From the NCBI GenBank assembly GCA_008931825.1, contig QXVZ01027970.1, positions 964 through 23,245 of the forward strand: a stretch of 22,282 nucleotides of DNA, written 5' to 3'. The notes under the pieces were generated by a model that saw only the letters and a program-made list of their open reading frames with translations, was not told where the DNA came from and searched no databases. Below, piece by piece: positions 11,401 through 19,171 of this stretch (position 1 is its first letter; every line of letters starts with the position of its first letter). Made by a program: the position numbers and the translations under genes. The stretch is from Phallusia fumigata (taxonomy: Eukaryota > Chordata > Ascidiacea > Phlebobranchia > Ascidiidae).

Positions 11401-11520
11401 TAGCTTACTTGAATATGTTGGTTGTTGAACATTTACAGGTACTGGACAGTATGGATACTGGGGTTGAGGTTGTGATAATTGATTGAGTGCCATCTCCACT
11501 AAACAGTTGAGTTTATTTTG
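5319..11520 (-). CDS. MAP3K2/3 (MEKK2/3)-like protein kinase, 8 exons
   Basis: This gene probably encodes a Ser/Thr kinase that would phosphorylate a MAP2K in the cytoplasm. Exons on the minus strand are 11520-11409, 10547-10360, 9598-9473, 7926-7755, 7689-7627, 7554-7488, 7090-6976 and 5420-5319. All seven introns are GT-AG and every phase fits. Counting from the ATG in the first exon gives 305 residues: glycine loop GRGGFG 43-48, beta-3 Lys65, helix C Glu99, HRDIKCAN 172-179, DFG 192-194, SPE 218-220, DLW 232-234 and RP 285-286. The stretches [17 protein letters not shown] and FLRRIFVDE match the MEKK2/3 group as I recall it. Oddities are about 13 extra residues between beta-3 and helix C, a shortened activation loop, GTRNW in place of GTPYW, and a shortened region after subdomain IX. 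No N-terminal PB1 domain is visible. The gene is intact by eye; expression and exact start are unproven. Confidence 0.88.
5708..5790 (+). mobile_element. left end of a hAT-like element
   Basis: CAGGGGTGCACAAACTTTTT followed by GCCGGCCGC is a typical hAT left terminus. I did not find a matching right end, so this is a fragment. It lies in kinase intron 7. Confidence 0.4.
6069..6436. mobile_element. PIF/Harbinger-like MITE in kinase intron 7
   Basis: This 368-base element has 23-base terminal inverted repeats. The left end starts AGGGGGATTCACACCAG, and the right end reversed starts AGCGGGATTCACATCAG. They match at 20 of 23 positions. It is flanked by TTA on both sides, the three-base TWA target duplication of that superfamily. 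The interior is GC-rich with no transposase, so it is non-autonomous. Confidence 0.75.
6718..6960 (-). other. 80-codon open frame in kinase intron 7, origin unknown
   Basis: The frame lacks an early ATG and encodes [15 protein letters not shown], then [12 protein letters not shown]. It has Trp and Tyr spacing not expected in AT-rich junk. Its first part holds GGGTTCGAAACCC (6940-6928), a good Pol III B-box, so it may be the body of a tRNA-derived SINE rather than an exon. No A-rich tail or flanking duplication is clear. Confidence 0.3.
6976..7090 (-). CDS. kinase exon 7 (subdomains IX-X)
   Basis: This 115-base exon starts after gtacag and ends at GCGGAG|GTAGGA. It encodes (W)[17 protein letters not shown]... 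and ends [18 protein letters not shown](T)xxPPW and KLPPHVS are the family equivalents. The tryptophan after PP is lost, and roughly nine residues before KLPP are missing compared with MEKK2/3. Confidence 0.85.
7488..7554 (-). CDS. kinase exon 6 (SPE motif, subdomain IX start)
   Basis: This 67-base exon lies between gttgcag and GTGAGT. Joined to its neighbours it reads [13 protein letters not shown] then CGPKTDLW. Family members usually have GTPYWMSPEVISG and KADIWS, so Pro-Tyr is replaced by Arg-Asn in the substrate-binding P+1 loop. The Trp codon is split across the next intron. Confidence 0.88.
7627..7689 (-). CDS. kinase exon 5 (DFG and activation loop)
   Basis: This 63-base exon lies between tttttag and GTAGGT, with phases 1 in and 1 out. 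It encodes (C)[20 protein letters not shown]. DFGxxKRLQTI is a signature of MEKK2/3. The segment between LSG and the next GT is about three residues shorter than I expect, in the region where activating phosphorylation occurs in the family. Confidence 0.88.
7755..7926 (-). CDS. kinase exon 4 (catalytic loop)
   Basis: This 172-base exon starts after tgtgcag and ends at ATAT|GTACGT. It encodes GSIRDQ, the MEKK-like [16 protein letters not shown] and the catalytic loop HRDIKCAN, in which Asp is the base and Asn binds metal. It ends in GQGNVKI and leaves one base to form the Cys before DFG. Reading on into the intron gives a stop within four codons, which supports the donor. Confidence 0.92.
8130..8180 (+). 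mobile_element. possible hAT-like end fragment
   Basis: CAGGGTGGGCAATTATTTTT resembles the CAGGGGTGxxCAA termini of the other elements in this window. No partner end was found. It lies in kinase intron 3. Confidence 0.3.
8345..8516. mobile_element. hAT-like MITE in kinase intron 3
   Basis: It begins CAGGGCTTCCCAAAG and ends in a reverse-complementary GGGTCGCAACCCC...TTTGGG type terminus. Flanks atttattc and attttttc match at 7 of 8 bases, as an 8-bp hAT target duplication would. At 172 bases it has no transposase. Confidence 0.6.
9473..9598 (-). CDS. kinase exon 3 (helix C to hinge)
   Basis: This 126-base, phase 0 exon lies between ttttcag and GTAGGT. It encodes helix C with the conserved Glu in NTEINLL, then [11 protein letters not shown] and the hinge IIMEYMPG. 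This is the usual MEKK pattern of HERIVQYYG followed by EYMPGGS. The glycine pair is split across the intron, completed by GSI in the next exon. Confidence 0.88.
10360..10547 (-). CDS. kinase exon 2 (glycine loop and beta-3 lysine)
   Basis: This 188-base exon follows acceptor tttcacag and ends at GAAAAC|GTAAAA. It carries [18 protein letters not shown], the ATP-binding loop, followed by AAEKLV with the ATP-positioning lysine. The 3' half adds a stretch ([16 protein letters not shown]) that has no counterpart in the MEKK2/3 sequences I recall. It is either a lineage insertion or a sign that an upstream donor is used. Confidence 0.85.
11409..11520 (-). CDS. kinase exon 1 seen (N-terminal Gln/Pro-rich, possible start)
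   Basis: This 112-base exon lies between an acceptor with an eight-T tract (ttcacctag) and donor GTAAGC. It encodes a Gln/Pro/Tyr-rich linker and contains ATG at 11493-11491 in GAGATGG context, which I take as the likely start (MALNQLSQ...). It ends in phase 1 and joins to the kinase exon to give ...TYSTPELPDNW. The frame is also open upstream of the ATG, so the true start could lie in an earlier exon. This region precedes the catalytic domain. Confidence 0.65.
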
Positions 11521-12280
11521 CTAGGTGAAAAAAAAACATAGCGACACAGTGTGTTAGCAATAAACTGTTCTAGCAACTTGTTGCGGTATACCTAAAATAC
11601 ACAAACCTTTTGCCTGATGTAACATTTACAATCCTAGTTCATGTTACAAATTTACAAAATGCAAACACTACATTTGATTTAAGGGATATTTTTGGTAGTT
11701 GAGATAGATCAATATAATTTTTTGAGTTGGTACTAATACCAACTAATAGTGGGCATAGTGGACAATAACGGACATTGTGACCCAATATTCATTTTCAAAA
11801 GGAGATGTATTATAGGTAAAATTTTCGCGTTAATACCAAATCTTCTGTCTAACAGACGTTAATGTTGTCGGTAAAAAAATACTTCTCAAGTCTACAAGGC
11901 TGAACAACAAGTTATAATTTAAGTTTATTTTTATTGGTTTATTGACTGCACCCATCCAACCTCATATACAGCTGAGCCAAACAAAACGAAATCTCTGACA
12001 AGCAATGAGCTCCGAAGAGGAACCGAAAGCAAAATACAGGAATCAAACGCAAAATGATACCAATGAATGACGCGCTTGTCGCCAAAGTCTATAGAAAACA
12101 TGCACTGAAACAAGGCTCGATTTCCTATTGCGCAAAAATTACCCTCCGATGTGAATCCCTGTGAACCGTCATGTAACCATAGATACTACATAGACAAGAT
12201 AGCAAGCGCATTGTCTTTGAGTTGGCACATAGCGCCGCTAGCGGTAACGGTACAAGTTGGCGTCGTCTGTGACAATGGGT
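11521..12280. other. probable 5' intron of the kinase
   Basis: If the 5' exon model holds, this is intron. At 12173-12215 it carries a block that recurs inverted at 15307-15351, centred on TATCTTGTCTATGTAGT. GTGAATCCC near 12150 hints at a remnant of the 6069-type MITE end. Confidence 0.35.
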
Positions 12281-12409
12281 GCAGCGGGTGCAAATATAAA
12301 CACTCCGAAATCTAAACTCCTATATTAACTGTCAAATGTTTCAGTCCAAATAAGGTTTCTTCAAAATGTAATAATAAGTAACAACACAATGATATAACGT
12401 AACACTTAC

Positions 12410-12545
12410 TTTTGACACACAATTGGGCAGCACTTCGTTACAGTGTATGAATTTTTCGTCTTCTATGTTTTCCTTTTTTAACTATAACCCTTTTTAACTA
12501 TATACCTTTTAACTATATTTCTATCTCTATTTTCCGACATCTCTA
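12410..12545 (-). other. possible 5' exon of the kinase transcript inside the repeat
   Basis: A start near 12545 is inferred from the TATA box, and the exon would end at donor TCAAAA|GTAAGT (GT at 12409-12408). Spliced to the acceptor before 11520, the reading frame of kinase exon 1 stays open back for 24 codons to a TAG, with no ATG, so this part would be 5' UTR. A short upstream open frame starts with ATGTCGGAA. It contains a degenerate tandem run of about 16-base units (TTAAAAAGGGTTATAG-like). Confidence 0.3.
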
Positions 12546-12565
12546 TTGAATGTAAAATGCGTGCG

Positions 12566-12573
12566 CTTATATA
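12566..12573 (-). promoter_or_regulatory. TATA box of the possible kinase promoter
   Basis: On the minus strand this reads TATATAAG, followed by CGCACGC, with an ATTGG (inverted CCAAT) about 15-20 bases upstream. Transcription would start near 12540. The same box with flanks is kept in repeat copies 2 (17903-17910) and 3 (18473-18480). A promoter role is inference. Confidence 0.45.
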
Positions 12574-13190
12574 GCCCTTTATCCAATCTGGTTTACGGAC
12601 TTAATTATCACGAATGACAGCGCGGTTATAAATTACCCCCAAAGGAATGAACTAGATTAAATCGAAGAAATCCTAATTGAACAAGGGCATCGTAAATCCT
12701 AAAGAGTGCATGTAATTTAGTGATAAGGTCATATGAGGGTTTTGTGCAGTGCAATAAAAATCGTTTCCCAAAACGTACACAAAATTGGCGAAAAACACAA
12801 CAAATAATCAAAAATCACTACATGGGCTACTGTTGACCAGAGTTAAGACTTTGCTTTTGCTTATTGCTGGCTTTAGTTGTAGGTTATCTTTGGTACATTT
12901 AGGGCCTTGTCATTGAAACATAGATTTGTTCGACGGTAACATTCTTGAGGTTACAATACAGTTTGATGATGTGAATTTGTTTTGCAGACTAACTAATTTG
13001 TCATTAATACAAAGATTACTATACTTTTGTACGGCAGGTTAGCAGCTTTCTTTTTTGTAACCTGAGTGGTCTGATATTTCTGATGTCAAAAACATTACTG
13101 AAGTGAAGCAAAAACTTACATAAGTTTTCAAATTTGAAAATAAATGTGCAAAAAGTTCGGACAAAAATCGTGGGTATCCAACTGGCTTAC

Positions 13191-13296
13191 CTTGCCACCG
13201 AGTGTTCAGCAGAAAATTGCATACATTTTTGAAAACTTCCTGTCGTGATTTATAAAAGACATCCGAAATACTACATATTAAGTTTTCAGCTGACAT
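13191..13296 (-). CDS. possible first coding exon, product unknown
   Basis: An ATG at 13296-13294 opens MSAENLICSISDVFYKSRQE, then continues to NTRWQ and a consensus donor GGCAAG|GTAAGC at 13190. About 35 residues of balanced composition would be encoded, ending in phase 1. The start context is poor (T at -3). I could not find the next exon. It lies upstream of the kinase gene on the same strand, but the phase does not fit kinase exon 1. Confidence 0.28.
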
Positions 13297-13402
13297 TTAT
13301 TAATCACAAAACTCTCAGGTAAGTCAATATTTGACATATGTTTGCTGTAACATTAGTTCTGCAACAACTAATCTATTGACTCACTTACACAAACATTTGA
13401 AG

Positions 13403-14778
13403 ATGTGGATTTTGGTTTATTTTGGGCTCCATGTTACCGGAAACAGCTCCTAGGTTGAAGCTAGCTAAAGCAGTCCGACCATTCTACTGCGACCACATTA
13501 GAAACGTACTAGATATCATCTCCCACATTGGAGTAAGAATTTTAAGAAAAATGTGTTACCAAATAACTGACACAACAGAACGAGTGTTTTTATAATAAAA
13601 GCATTGTTTGATATAAGTGCATAAAAACACTTGTTTCTCAGCAACTTTTTAGCAGTGAGGAGCTTCTTGCATCAAGAGAGAAATCGTGGTGGTTTGTGGC
13701 CTGCAGCAACATGTGTTGTACATCTTCTGCAGGAAACACAACAGTTTTTAGGTTGATTTCCAGTTAATGCCAATTTCCTAAACAATAAAAAAAGTGAAAA
13801 TGGAGCACTTGGTTCATTTGCATGACGAATTTCCAGAAATCCTTAAACAGAAAAATGCTTTAAAGTTGATAAAAACTACACAATAATAATTGGTCATGGC
13901 CATGTAAATGCCTTAGCCAGCTTTCTGTCAATTCCAAAGCCAACTGCTACCGAAGAAAAAAACTTTAAAGTTCTGAAAAAATCAACAATCATAATCTTTA
14001 ACAAATACAGTATAATATTTCAAATAAAAACAAAAAGTATTAATTTTGTCGGCTATTTATTCTTTGTGATCACACACAAGAATTTTCTTCATTCTATTAA
14101 TCTTGTGTACATAACTTTTAGATCATTTCTAAACTTGATTTGCGTTTTAAATGAAAATAATAAATTTTGCAGTCAATGGTGTAGCCAGCCCAAAATTTTG
14201 AGGGGGGCCAAGTACCCCAACTTAATGTAAAACCTAGGAATTTTTTTCAAGAGTAGCCAACTTCAATGTACAATTTTGAAATTTGGGAGGGGCCATGGCC
14301 CCTTTTGCCCCCTTTGGCTACGCCCCTGTTTGCAGTGTGTTCCAAAAAGATGTATGGTGATGTAGTCAGTATGGAGTGTATCGGTAAGGTCATATTTCAT
14401 TGCACTTGTTTCTTTTTTCATGTTTGTGTTACTTTTTCCCTCTTCTGTCTTTTTACTTGCATGTTTGTAGTGTTACTGAGGATAATACGAGTACATATCA
14501 AAACGTCTAAATAAAATGCATACATTTCATTCCAATATTCTTGCAGTCTGTTTTGTTATCATGATAGTCTTCAGGTTTGTGTTAAGTGTACCTTCATAGT
14601 GTTGCACATTGTTTGATGCAAGCTGAGCTTTGTTGCTTGTAATTTTCTTTTTTATTGTGGCACAGGACTTGTTTGGCAAATTTCTGAGGGCAATACCCTA
14701 TTCTTTAACAATGATCTTCTTTTTTTGCAATGCAATTTAAAAACACTATATTGGGGGATCAACATAACAAAGGTGTGA
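13403..14778 (+). CDS. possible multi-exon gene, product unknown
   Basis: Four exon-like blocks join in phase. They are 13403-13532 (ends GGA|GTAAGA), 13642-13717 (after tttctcag), 14336-14383 (after tttgcag, ends ATCG|GTAAGG) and 14666-14778 (after a long T tract and cacag, ends TGA). The joined frame is about 121 residues. It includes RLKLAKAVRPFYCDHIRNVL, REKSWWFVACSN, YGDVVSMECIG and LVWQISEGNTLFFNN. An ATG lies at 13431. A 29-base block at 13290-13318 (ends CTCAG|GTAAGT) could precede it in phase. The donor of the second block (GTACAT) is weak. I do not recognise the family. A hAT MITE lies just before the third block. It could be a real small gene, a decayed one, or chance. Confidence 0.33.
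14174..14328. mobile_element. hAT-like MITE with perfect target duplication
   Basis: This 155-base element is bounded by a perfect 8-bp duplication TTTGCAGT (14166-14173 and 14329-14336). The ends are CAATGGTGTAGCCAG and, reversed, CAGGGGCGTAGCCAAAG. This is the GTAGCCA-ended class common in marine animals. It sits directly before a possible exon, and the duplicated target contains a splice-acceptor AG. Confidence 0.8.
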
Positions 14779-15767
14779 TAAAACAAACACAACTTAATTT
14801 TAACAATACTCAAATGATGAGCATAAATATGAACACTGCCTTGCTTAATCCTTTTTCAAAAACCATTCAACGATGGGTCCTTATATTGTAAATTAAATGC
14901 AGCATAGCTTCTCTCCATGCTGCAATGTCATAAACTCCCACTGTTTGTGCACATTGGTAAGCAACAATAGTTGCCTATCACTCTTCAATCTGACTTTTTT
15001 ATGCTAGGCATTTTCCTCCCTTAGGTTACAAAAAAACAATAATCATTATGTTTATGGGATTTAAAAACATTAATTTTTACAAACAAACTCAATATAACTT
15101 TTTTCTCAAAAACTTATATTCTATTCGTCCTGTTACCTTACTACACTAATCAACTTTCAAACAGGTTTTTAATGAGCTTGACATAAAGGCCCCTCCCCTA
15201 AAATCACAATCCTTGCTGATAATGAAATTCATTTTGCATTAAACCTCCAGAAAATCACCGTCGAAAGAATTTAGCAAGATGACTGACGGACGTTTTTTGA
15301 CATCTTGACAATCTGCTTTATATCTTGTCTATGTAGTTTCTATGATGTAACGCTATCCCCAGCTTGGTGATTGTTTTAGTGCAAGCAGAGCCTATATATT
15401 GTCCATACATAGGCTCTGATGCAATTGTGTCGCAATGTTCGTTTGGCCATAGTATGCTCATATGGCAATCGAGCTATTTTCCTCTGGTTAATTTTTTATC
15501 TTGCCAATTTTTGTCATGCGTCACTGACTCTTTACGAACTTCCTAAATTTCCAGATGCTGTGTGTAGAAAACAGCTATGTTTGGAAAACTGCTAACGAAA
15601 AATCTGTGGCTGTTTCTAACTTGTTTTTTTGTAGGATAGCTGTTAAACATTTGTAGAACCTTTTAAGCATTTTTCCAAATGAATCCAGAATATTTCTAGA
15701 ATCCAGAATATTTAGGTAAAAAGCCTAATTTTTTACAGCCTCCCTTTTCGAAAATATTAAATTTTGA
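14779..15767. other. intergenic, short repeats only
   Basis: It holds the 15307-15351 block shared inverted with 12173-12215 and the hairpin at 15381-15423. No coding frame is convincing. Confidence 0.35.
15381..15423. repeat. compact hairpin
   Basis: AGAGCCTAT and ATAGGCTCT form a perfect 9-bp stem, extended by TAT/ATA inside and TGCA/TGCA outside with a small internal loop. The total is about 43 bases. It is too short alone for a standard miRNA precursor. Confidence 0.4.
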
Positions 15768-15968
15768 GCGGATACCAGCATCGCAAACAAAAGGGTAATC
15801 CTCCGTCTTGCATCTAGGCTAGTTTCAGCTGTCTGTGAGCAGCTGAAGGGTGTTTCTTTGCCGTGTACTGACAAGACCTATTCAAACTTTTTGCAAACTG
15901 CGAAAAATTGCTTGTTTTGGGCATGGTTGCAAATGCCTAACTATGAGGTATATTGGTTAGATTTTTAG
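15768..15968 (+). CDS. exon-like open frame, product unknown
   Basis: This is a 66-codon frame between two stops without an early ATG. A likely exon is 15829-15947, from ctagtttcag to TATGAG|GTATAT, encoding VCEQLKGVSLPCTDK and CLFWAWLQMPN. Codon use looks protein-like compared with the AT-rich flanks. The start overlaps a short inverted repeat (TTCAGCTG and CAGCTGAA). No partner exon is certain; a block near 16044-16100 could follow using a different donor. Confidence 0.25.
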   Translation, partial: ADTSIANKRVILRLASRLVSAVCEQLKGVSLPCTDKTYSNFLQTAKNCLFWAWLQMPNYEVYWLDF

Positions 15969-17638
15969 TGAGTAAAACACCCATGTAATGTCAAACTAGG
16001 GAAAAATTTCATTTTGAGTCTATTGACAGTTGTTTTGTTGTAGCAATCTAACAAAGTGGTACTTTGATACCCTCAAAACACTCAGAGAGTCTAATTTTCC
16101 TTTGTTCAGACTGATTTGTTAAAAGTCAGTTTGATTGTTCATTGGATAAGAAAAAACTATGCTAATTTTTGCCTTTTTTAGATTAGCATTATATAAAAAT
16201 TCATGTTATATTTAAATCCAGATGCAGTTCAACTCATGTGCAAAAATAAGCAGAACATATAGAAGAGTTATATTACTTTACCTTTTTACAAAAGGTTTTT
16301 TCAAAATCAATATTGTACAGAAACTACAGACATTTGACAGATTTTATTTGATTTATTTTTCAAATCTCCTCTTAATCCTTTTGACAAAGAGCTTGTGTTA
16401 ACTGTATATGAGAAAACAGGGATAATTAAATCATCTACAGCATAATAAATCAAATTTCTTCTTTTACCTTGTCCACATCAGCTTCTAAAATGCCACATTG
16501 TCATCCTAATTTTGTAGCTTGGAAAAAAAAGATCATTGTAACCCTTTTGTTTACAATGAAAAGCTGAAGCAACTCAGGTGAAGAGACTTCATGACTTTTG
16601 TTCCATCGACCAAACAAACTGGCCATGTAGAAGATTTGCAAAACACAACACTAAGAATTGTGCTTCCAATCAGAAACCTGTTTTTTTCATCAAAGTATAA
16701 CCTCCCAAATGCTCTACTGTGTGGGACTCAAGTTGGTACTATAGCTTATTTCTGCCCATATTTTCCCGGATCCGCCAACTTCTAATGTACCACACAACAG
16801 TGGTAAATAGTTTCAAATATAATTCACAGTATGCTAGGCCTGCAAGAGGAGTTTAGTATATTCTCGCAAGATACCGATTCATAGTTCCAATCTATGACAG
16901 AAATTACAAGTAGTCGAAAGTAGAAATAATAACTATTTTTCTGGAAAGTGTGGATGTGTTTTGTAACTTTGATGTATTGTTAGTTTTCCGACAGTTTTTT
17001 GTAACCTACCGTTTCTTGCTTTATGCTCTTCAATCTTTACACCCATCGAATATAAAATAAACTAATAACTTCAAAAACAATAAAACACTGCCCTTGATGT
17101 TGTTTAATATTGCAAGGCTCATACAAAAACTTGTTTGGAAATTATAACCTGAGTTCTTGGAGCAAATAGCGTCTAACCAAACACAGCGAGACAGCCAAAT
17201 TTGCACACGATACTTTTGATCTGCCCTCTGATAAAAACTGCCTTAAAAACAAATTTACACACAATATCGGAATATTAGGGATTTGCGTGTGATTACAAAC
17301 CCCAGTTTAAATAAATTCGAAACACCGGTCAATAAACAGCTTGAAATAAAATCGGGATACGGTTCAATAAACATCTTTTGACAGATGTTGAGCAGGCAAC
17401 ATGATTTCATCTCGCTTTTTAGAAAGTACTGAGTGTAAAAGCTGCACTTGCACATGTTTTGCTTCGAAGTTTGTTGCAAAAAGGTATTATTACACAAGTT
17501 AAGTGCAGGCGAAGCAGATAGTGTGTTTACTGATCAAATGCTGGTGGCTCGGGGTGTGAAAAGTAATAAATATTACCTGTTAAAACGGCACAACAATCCT
17601 TTATATTGTTAGTGGCACCATAGAACTACATTAAAATT
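15969..17638. other. intergenic, weak frames only
   Basis: A plus frame at 16591-16785 (64 codons) and a minus frame at 17497-17255 lack recognisable motifs or paired splice sites. The rest is AT-rich. Confidence 0.35.
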
Positions 17639-18160
17639 GCAGCGGGTGCAAATATAAACACTCCGAAATCTAAACTCCTATATTAACTGTCAAATATTTC
17701 AGTCCAAATAAGGTTTCTTCAAAATGTAATTTTGCAGTGAACAACACAATAATATAACATAACACTTACTTTTGACACACAATTGAATTGGGCAGCACTT
17801 CGTTACAGTGTACAATTTTTCCGTTCTTATTCTATTTAACTCATGTAAAAACTCTATAGTTAACTCTATATTCCTATCCAATTTGAATGTAAAATGCGTG
17901 CGCTTATATAGCCCTTTTTCCAATCTGGTTTAATGGAGTTGATTAACACGATTGACAGCGCGGTTATAAATTAAACCCAAAGGAATGAACTAGATTAAAT
18001 CGAAGGAATCCTAATTGAACAAGGGCATCGTAAATCCTAAAGAGTGCATGTAATTTAGCGATGAGGTCATATGAGGGTTTTGTGGTGTGCAATAAAAACC
18101 TTTTCCCAAAACATACACAAAAATCGACAAAAAACACAACAAATAATCAAAATCACTACA
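17639..18160 (-). repeat. TATA-bearing repeat family, copy 2
   Basis: This copy is near full length and collinear with copy 1, with the TATA box at 17910-17903 and the donor GT at 17769-17768. The leader differs from copy 1 and lacks its tandem units. A five-base gain near the donor changes the frame. No kinase exon is visible downstream on the minus strand. Confidence 0.8.
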
Positions 18161-18385
18161 TAACCACCTAATTTAATTGTGTATCATACTTGCACAAAAG
18201 TAGATTTTACTACTGCCTTGAAGATCTATATTTTTTGGTGCTGACACTAATATAAATCAACATTCAGTTTTATACTGTTTCCATTAAAAGAAAAAAATAG
18301 TGACCAACTATATTTCCAGGACTGAGAAATGTGAAATAGTTTGTAAAAAGAGGTTTACTTTCATTCATTTTAAAAGGCTGTATTN

Positions 18386-18730
18386 TTTTCCGTTCTTATT
18401 CTATTTAACTCATGTAAAAACTCTATAGTTAACTCTATATTCCTATCTATATTTGAATGTAAAATGCATGCGCTTATATAGCCCTTTTCCAATCTGGTTT
18501 AACGGACTTGATTATCACGAATGACAGCGCGGTTTTAAATTAAACCCAAAGGAATGAACTAGATTAAATCGAAGGAATACTAATTGAACAAGGGCATCGT
18601 AAATCCTAAAGAGTGCATGTAATTTAGCGATGAGGTCATACGAGGGTTTTGTGCCGTGCAATAAAAATCGTTTCCCAAAACATACACAAAAATCGGCGAA
18701 AAACACAACAAATAATCAAAAATCACTACA
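18386..18730 (-). repeat. TATA-bearing repeat family, copy 3 (partial)
   Basis: This copy is cut by the N at 18385, so the donor side is missing. It is very close to copy 2 but shares some variants with copy 1 (for example gattatcacgaatgacagcg). It is therefore not a simple re-read of copy 2. Confidence 0.8.
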
Positions 18731-18828
18731 AAATCAATGTATTTCACTTGAAATTTAATAAAGTTGAGACGAAAGTAAACGTTTATTCTCATGTTCAGTT
18801 GTGTTTAGTTGTATATTGCTCTAATGTT

Positions 18829-18844
18829 CTTAAACCGGTTTAAG
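18829..18844. repeat. 16-base perfect palindrome
   Basis: CTTAAACCGGTTTAAG is a perfect palindrome between repeat copy 3 and the signal-peptide-like frame. It could be a dimeric protein binding site or chance. Confidence 0.3.
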
Positions 18845-19018
18845 TGTTCGGTAGCAGACCAAAAGCGGTCCAAGCCAGTTTAAGGTTGAATATTTCGTCT
18901 AAAAAATAGACTTGAGTGTTCATCCATGTTTGAAGCGTTATAACTCACGAACATACAAATACTACCACAAATTATTACCTCGCAACTCAACCTAGTTAAG
19001 CCGTCGGCCCCCACTAGG

Positions 19019-19105
19019 TTAGTACGGGTCAAGTTTCTTTCCCAAGTTGACACACGAGATTGAGGCGGCAAACAACAACATTGCGACCGCGAAGTAGTTT
19101 TCCAT
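19019..19105 (-). CDS. 28-residue frame reading as a signal peptide
   Basis: ATG at 19105-19103 gives MENYFAVAMLLFAASISC followed by VNLGKKLDPY and TAA. The order is a short polar start, a hydrophobic core and small residues before a Cys, as in a secretory signal. It could be a tiny secreted peptide, or a first exon using GT within CCC|GTACTA. A hAT-like element starts about 65 bases upstream of the ATG. It is short enough to be chance. Confidence 0.25.
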   Translation of the reverse strand: MENYFAVAMLLFAASISCVNLGKKLDPY

Positions 19106-19171
19106 TCGGTCACTGGATGATGTTCAGCCCCAGAGCGCAGCCGCAGAGTGAAACCCAAATTTTGGTTAAAA

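Larger units (their letters stand above)
12281..12821 (-). repeat. TATA-bearing repeat family, copy 1
   Basis: This is the longest copy of a family seen three times here. It shares gcagcgggtgcaaatataaa at one end and aatcactaca at the other with copy 2. Read on the minus strand, the order is a conserved block, a TATA box, a variable A-rich leader, then a GTAAGT donor. I found no terminal inverted repeat or target duplication, so segmental duplication of a promoter and first exon is as likely as a mobile element. Confidence 0.8.

Noticed and set aside
12626..12811. Minus frames of about 60 codons also seen at 18706-18515.
   Set aside because: They lie upstream of the TATA box in the repeat and are open because the copies are alike; no splice signals or motif.
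14266..14514. An 82-codon plus frame.
   Set aside because: Its first part is hAT element sequence and the rest runs past a consensus donor at 14384.
16591..16785. A 64-codon plus frame starting MTFVPSTKQ.
   Set aside because: No motif, no convincing splice sites, and of a length expected by chance in this much DNA.
17824..17837. Resemblance of ttattctatttaac in repeat copy 2 to a tunicate spliced leader.
   Set aside because: Only a short AT-rich string agrees and no donor follows it on that strand.
17699..17923. A 74-codon minus frame beginning MEKGLYKRTHFTFK.
   Set aside because: It starts over the TATA box of repeat copy 2, runs past the donor, and is not conserved in copy 1.
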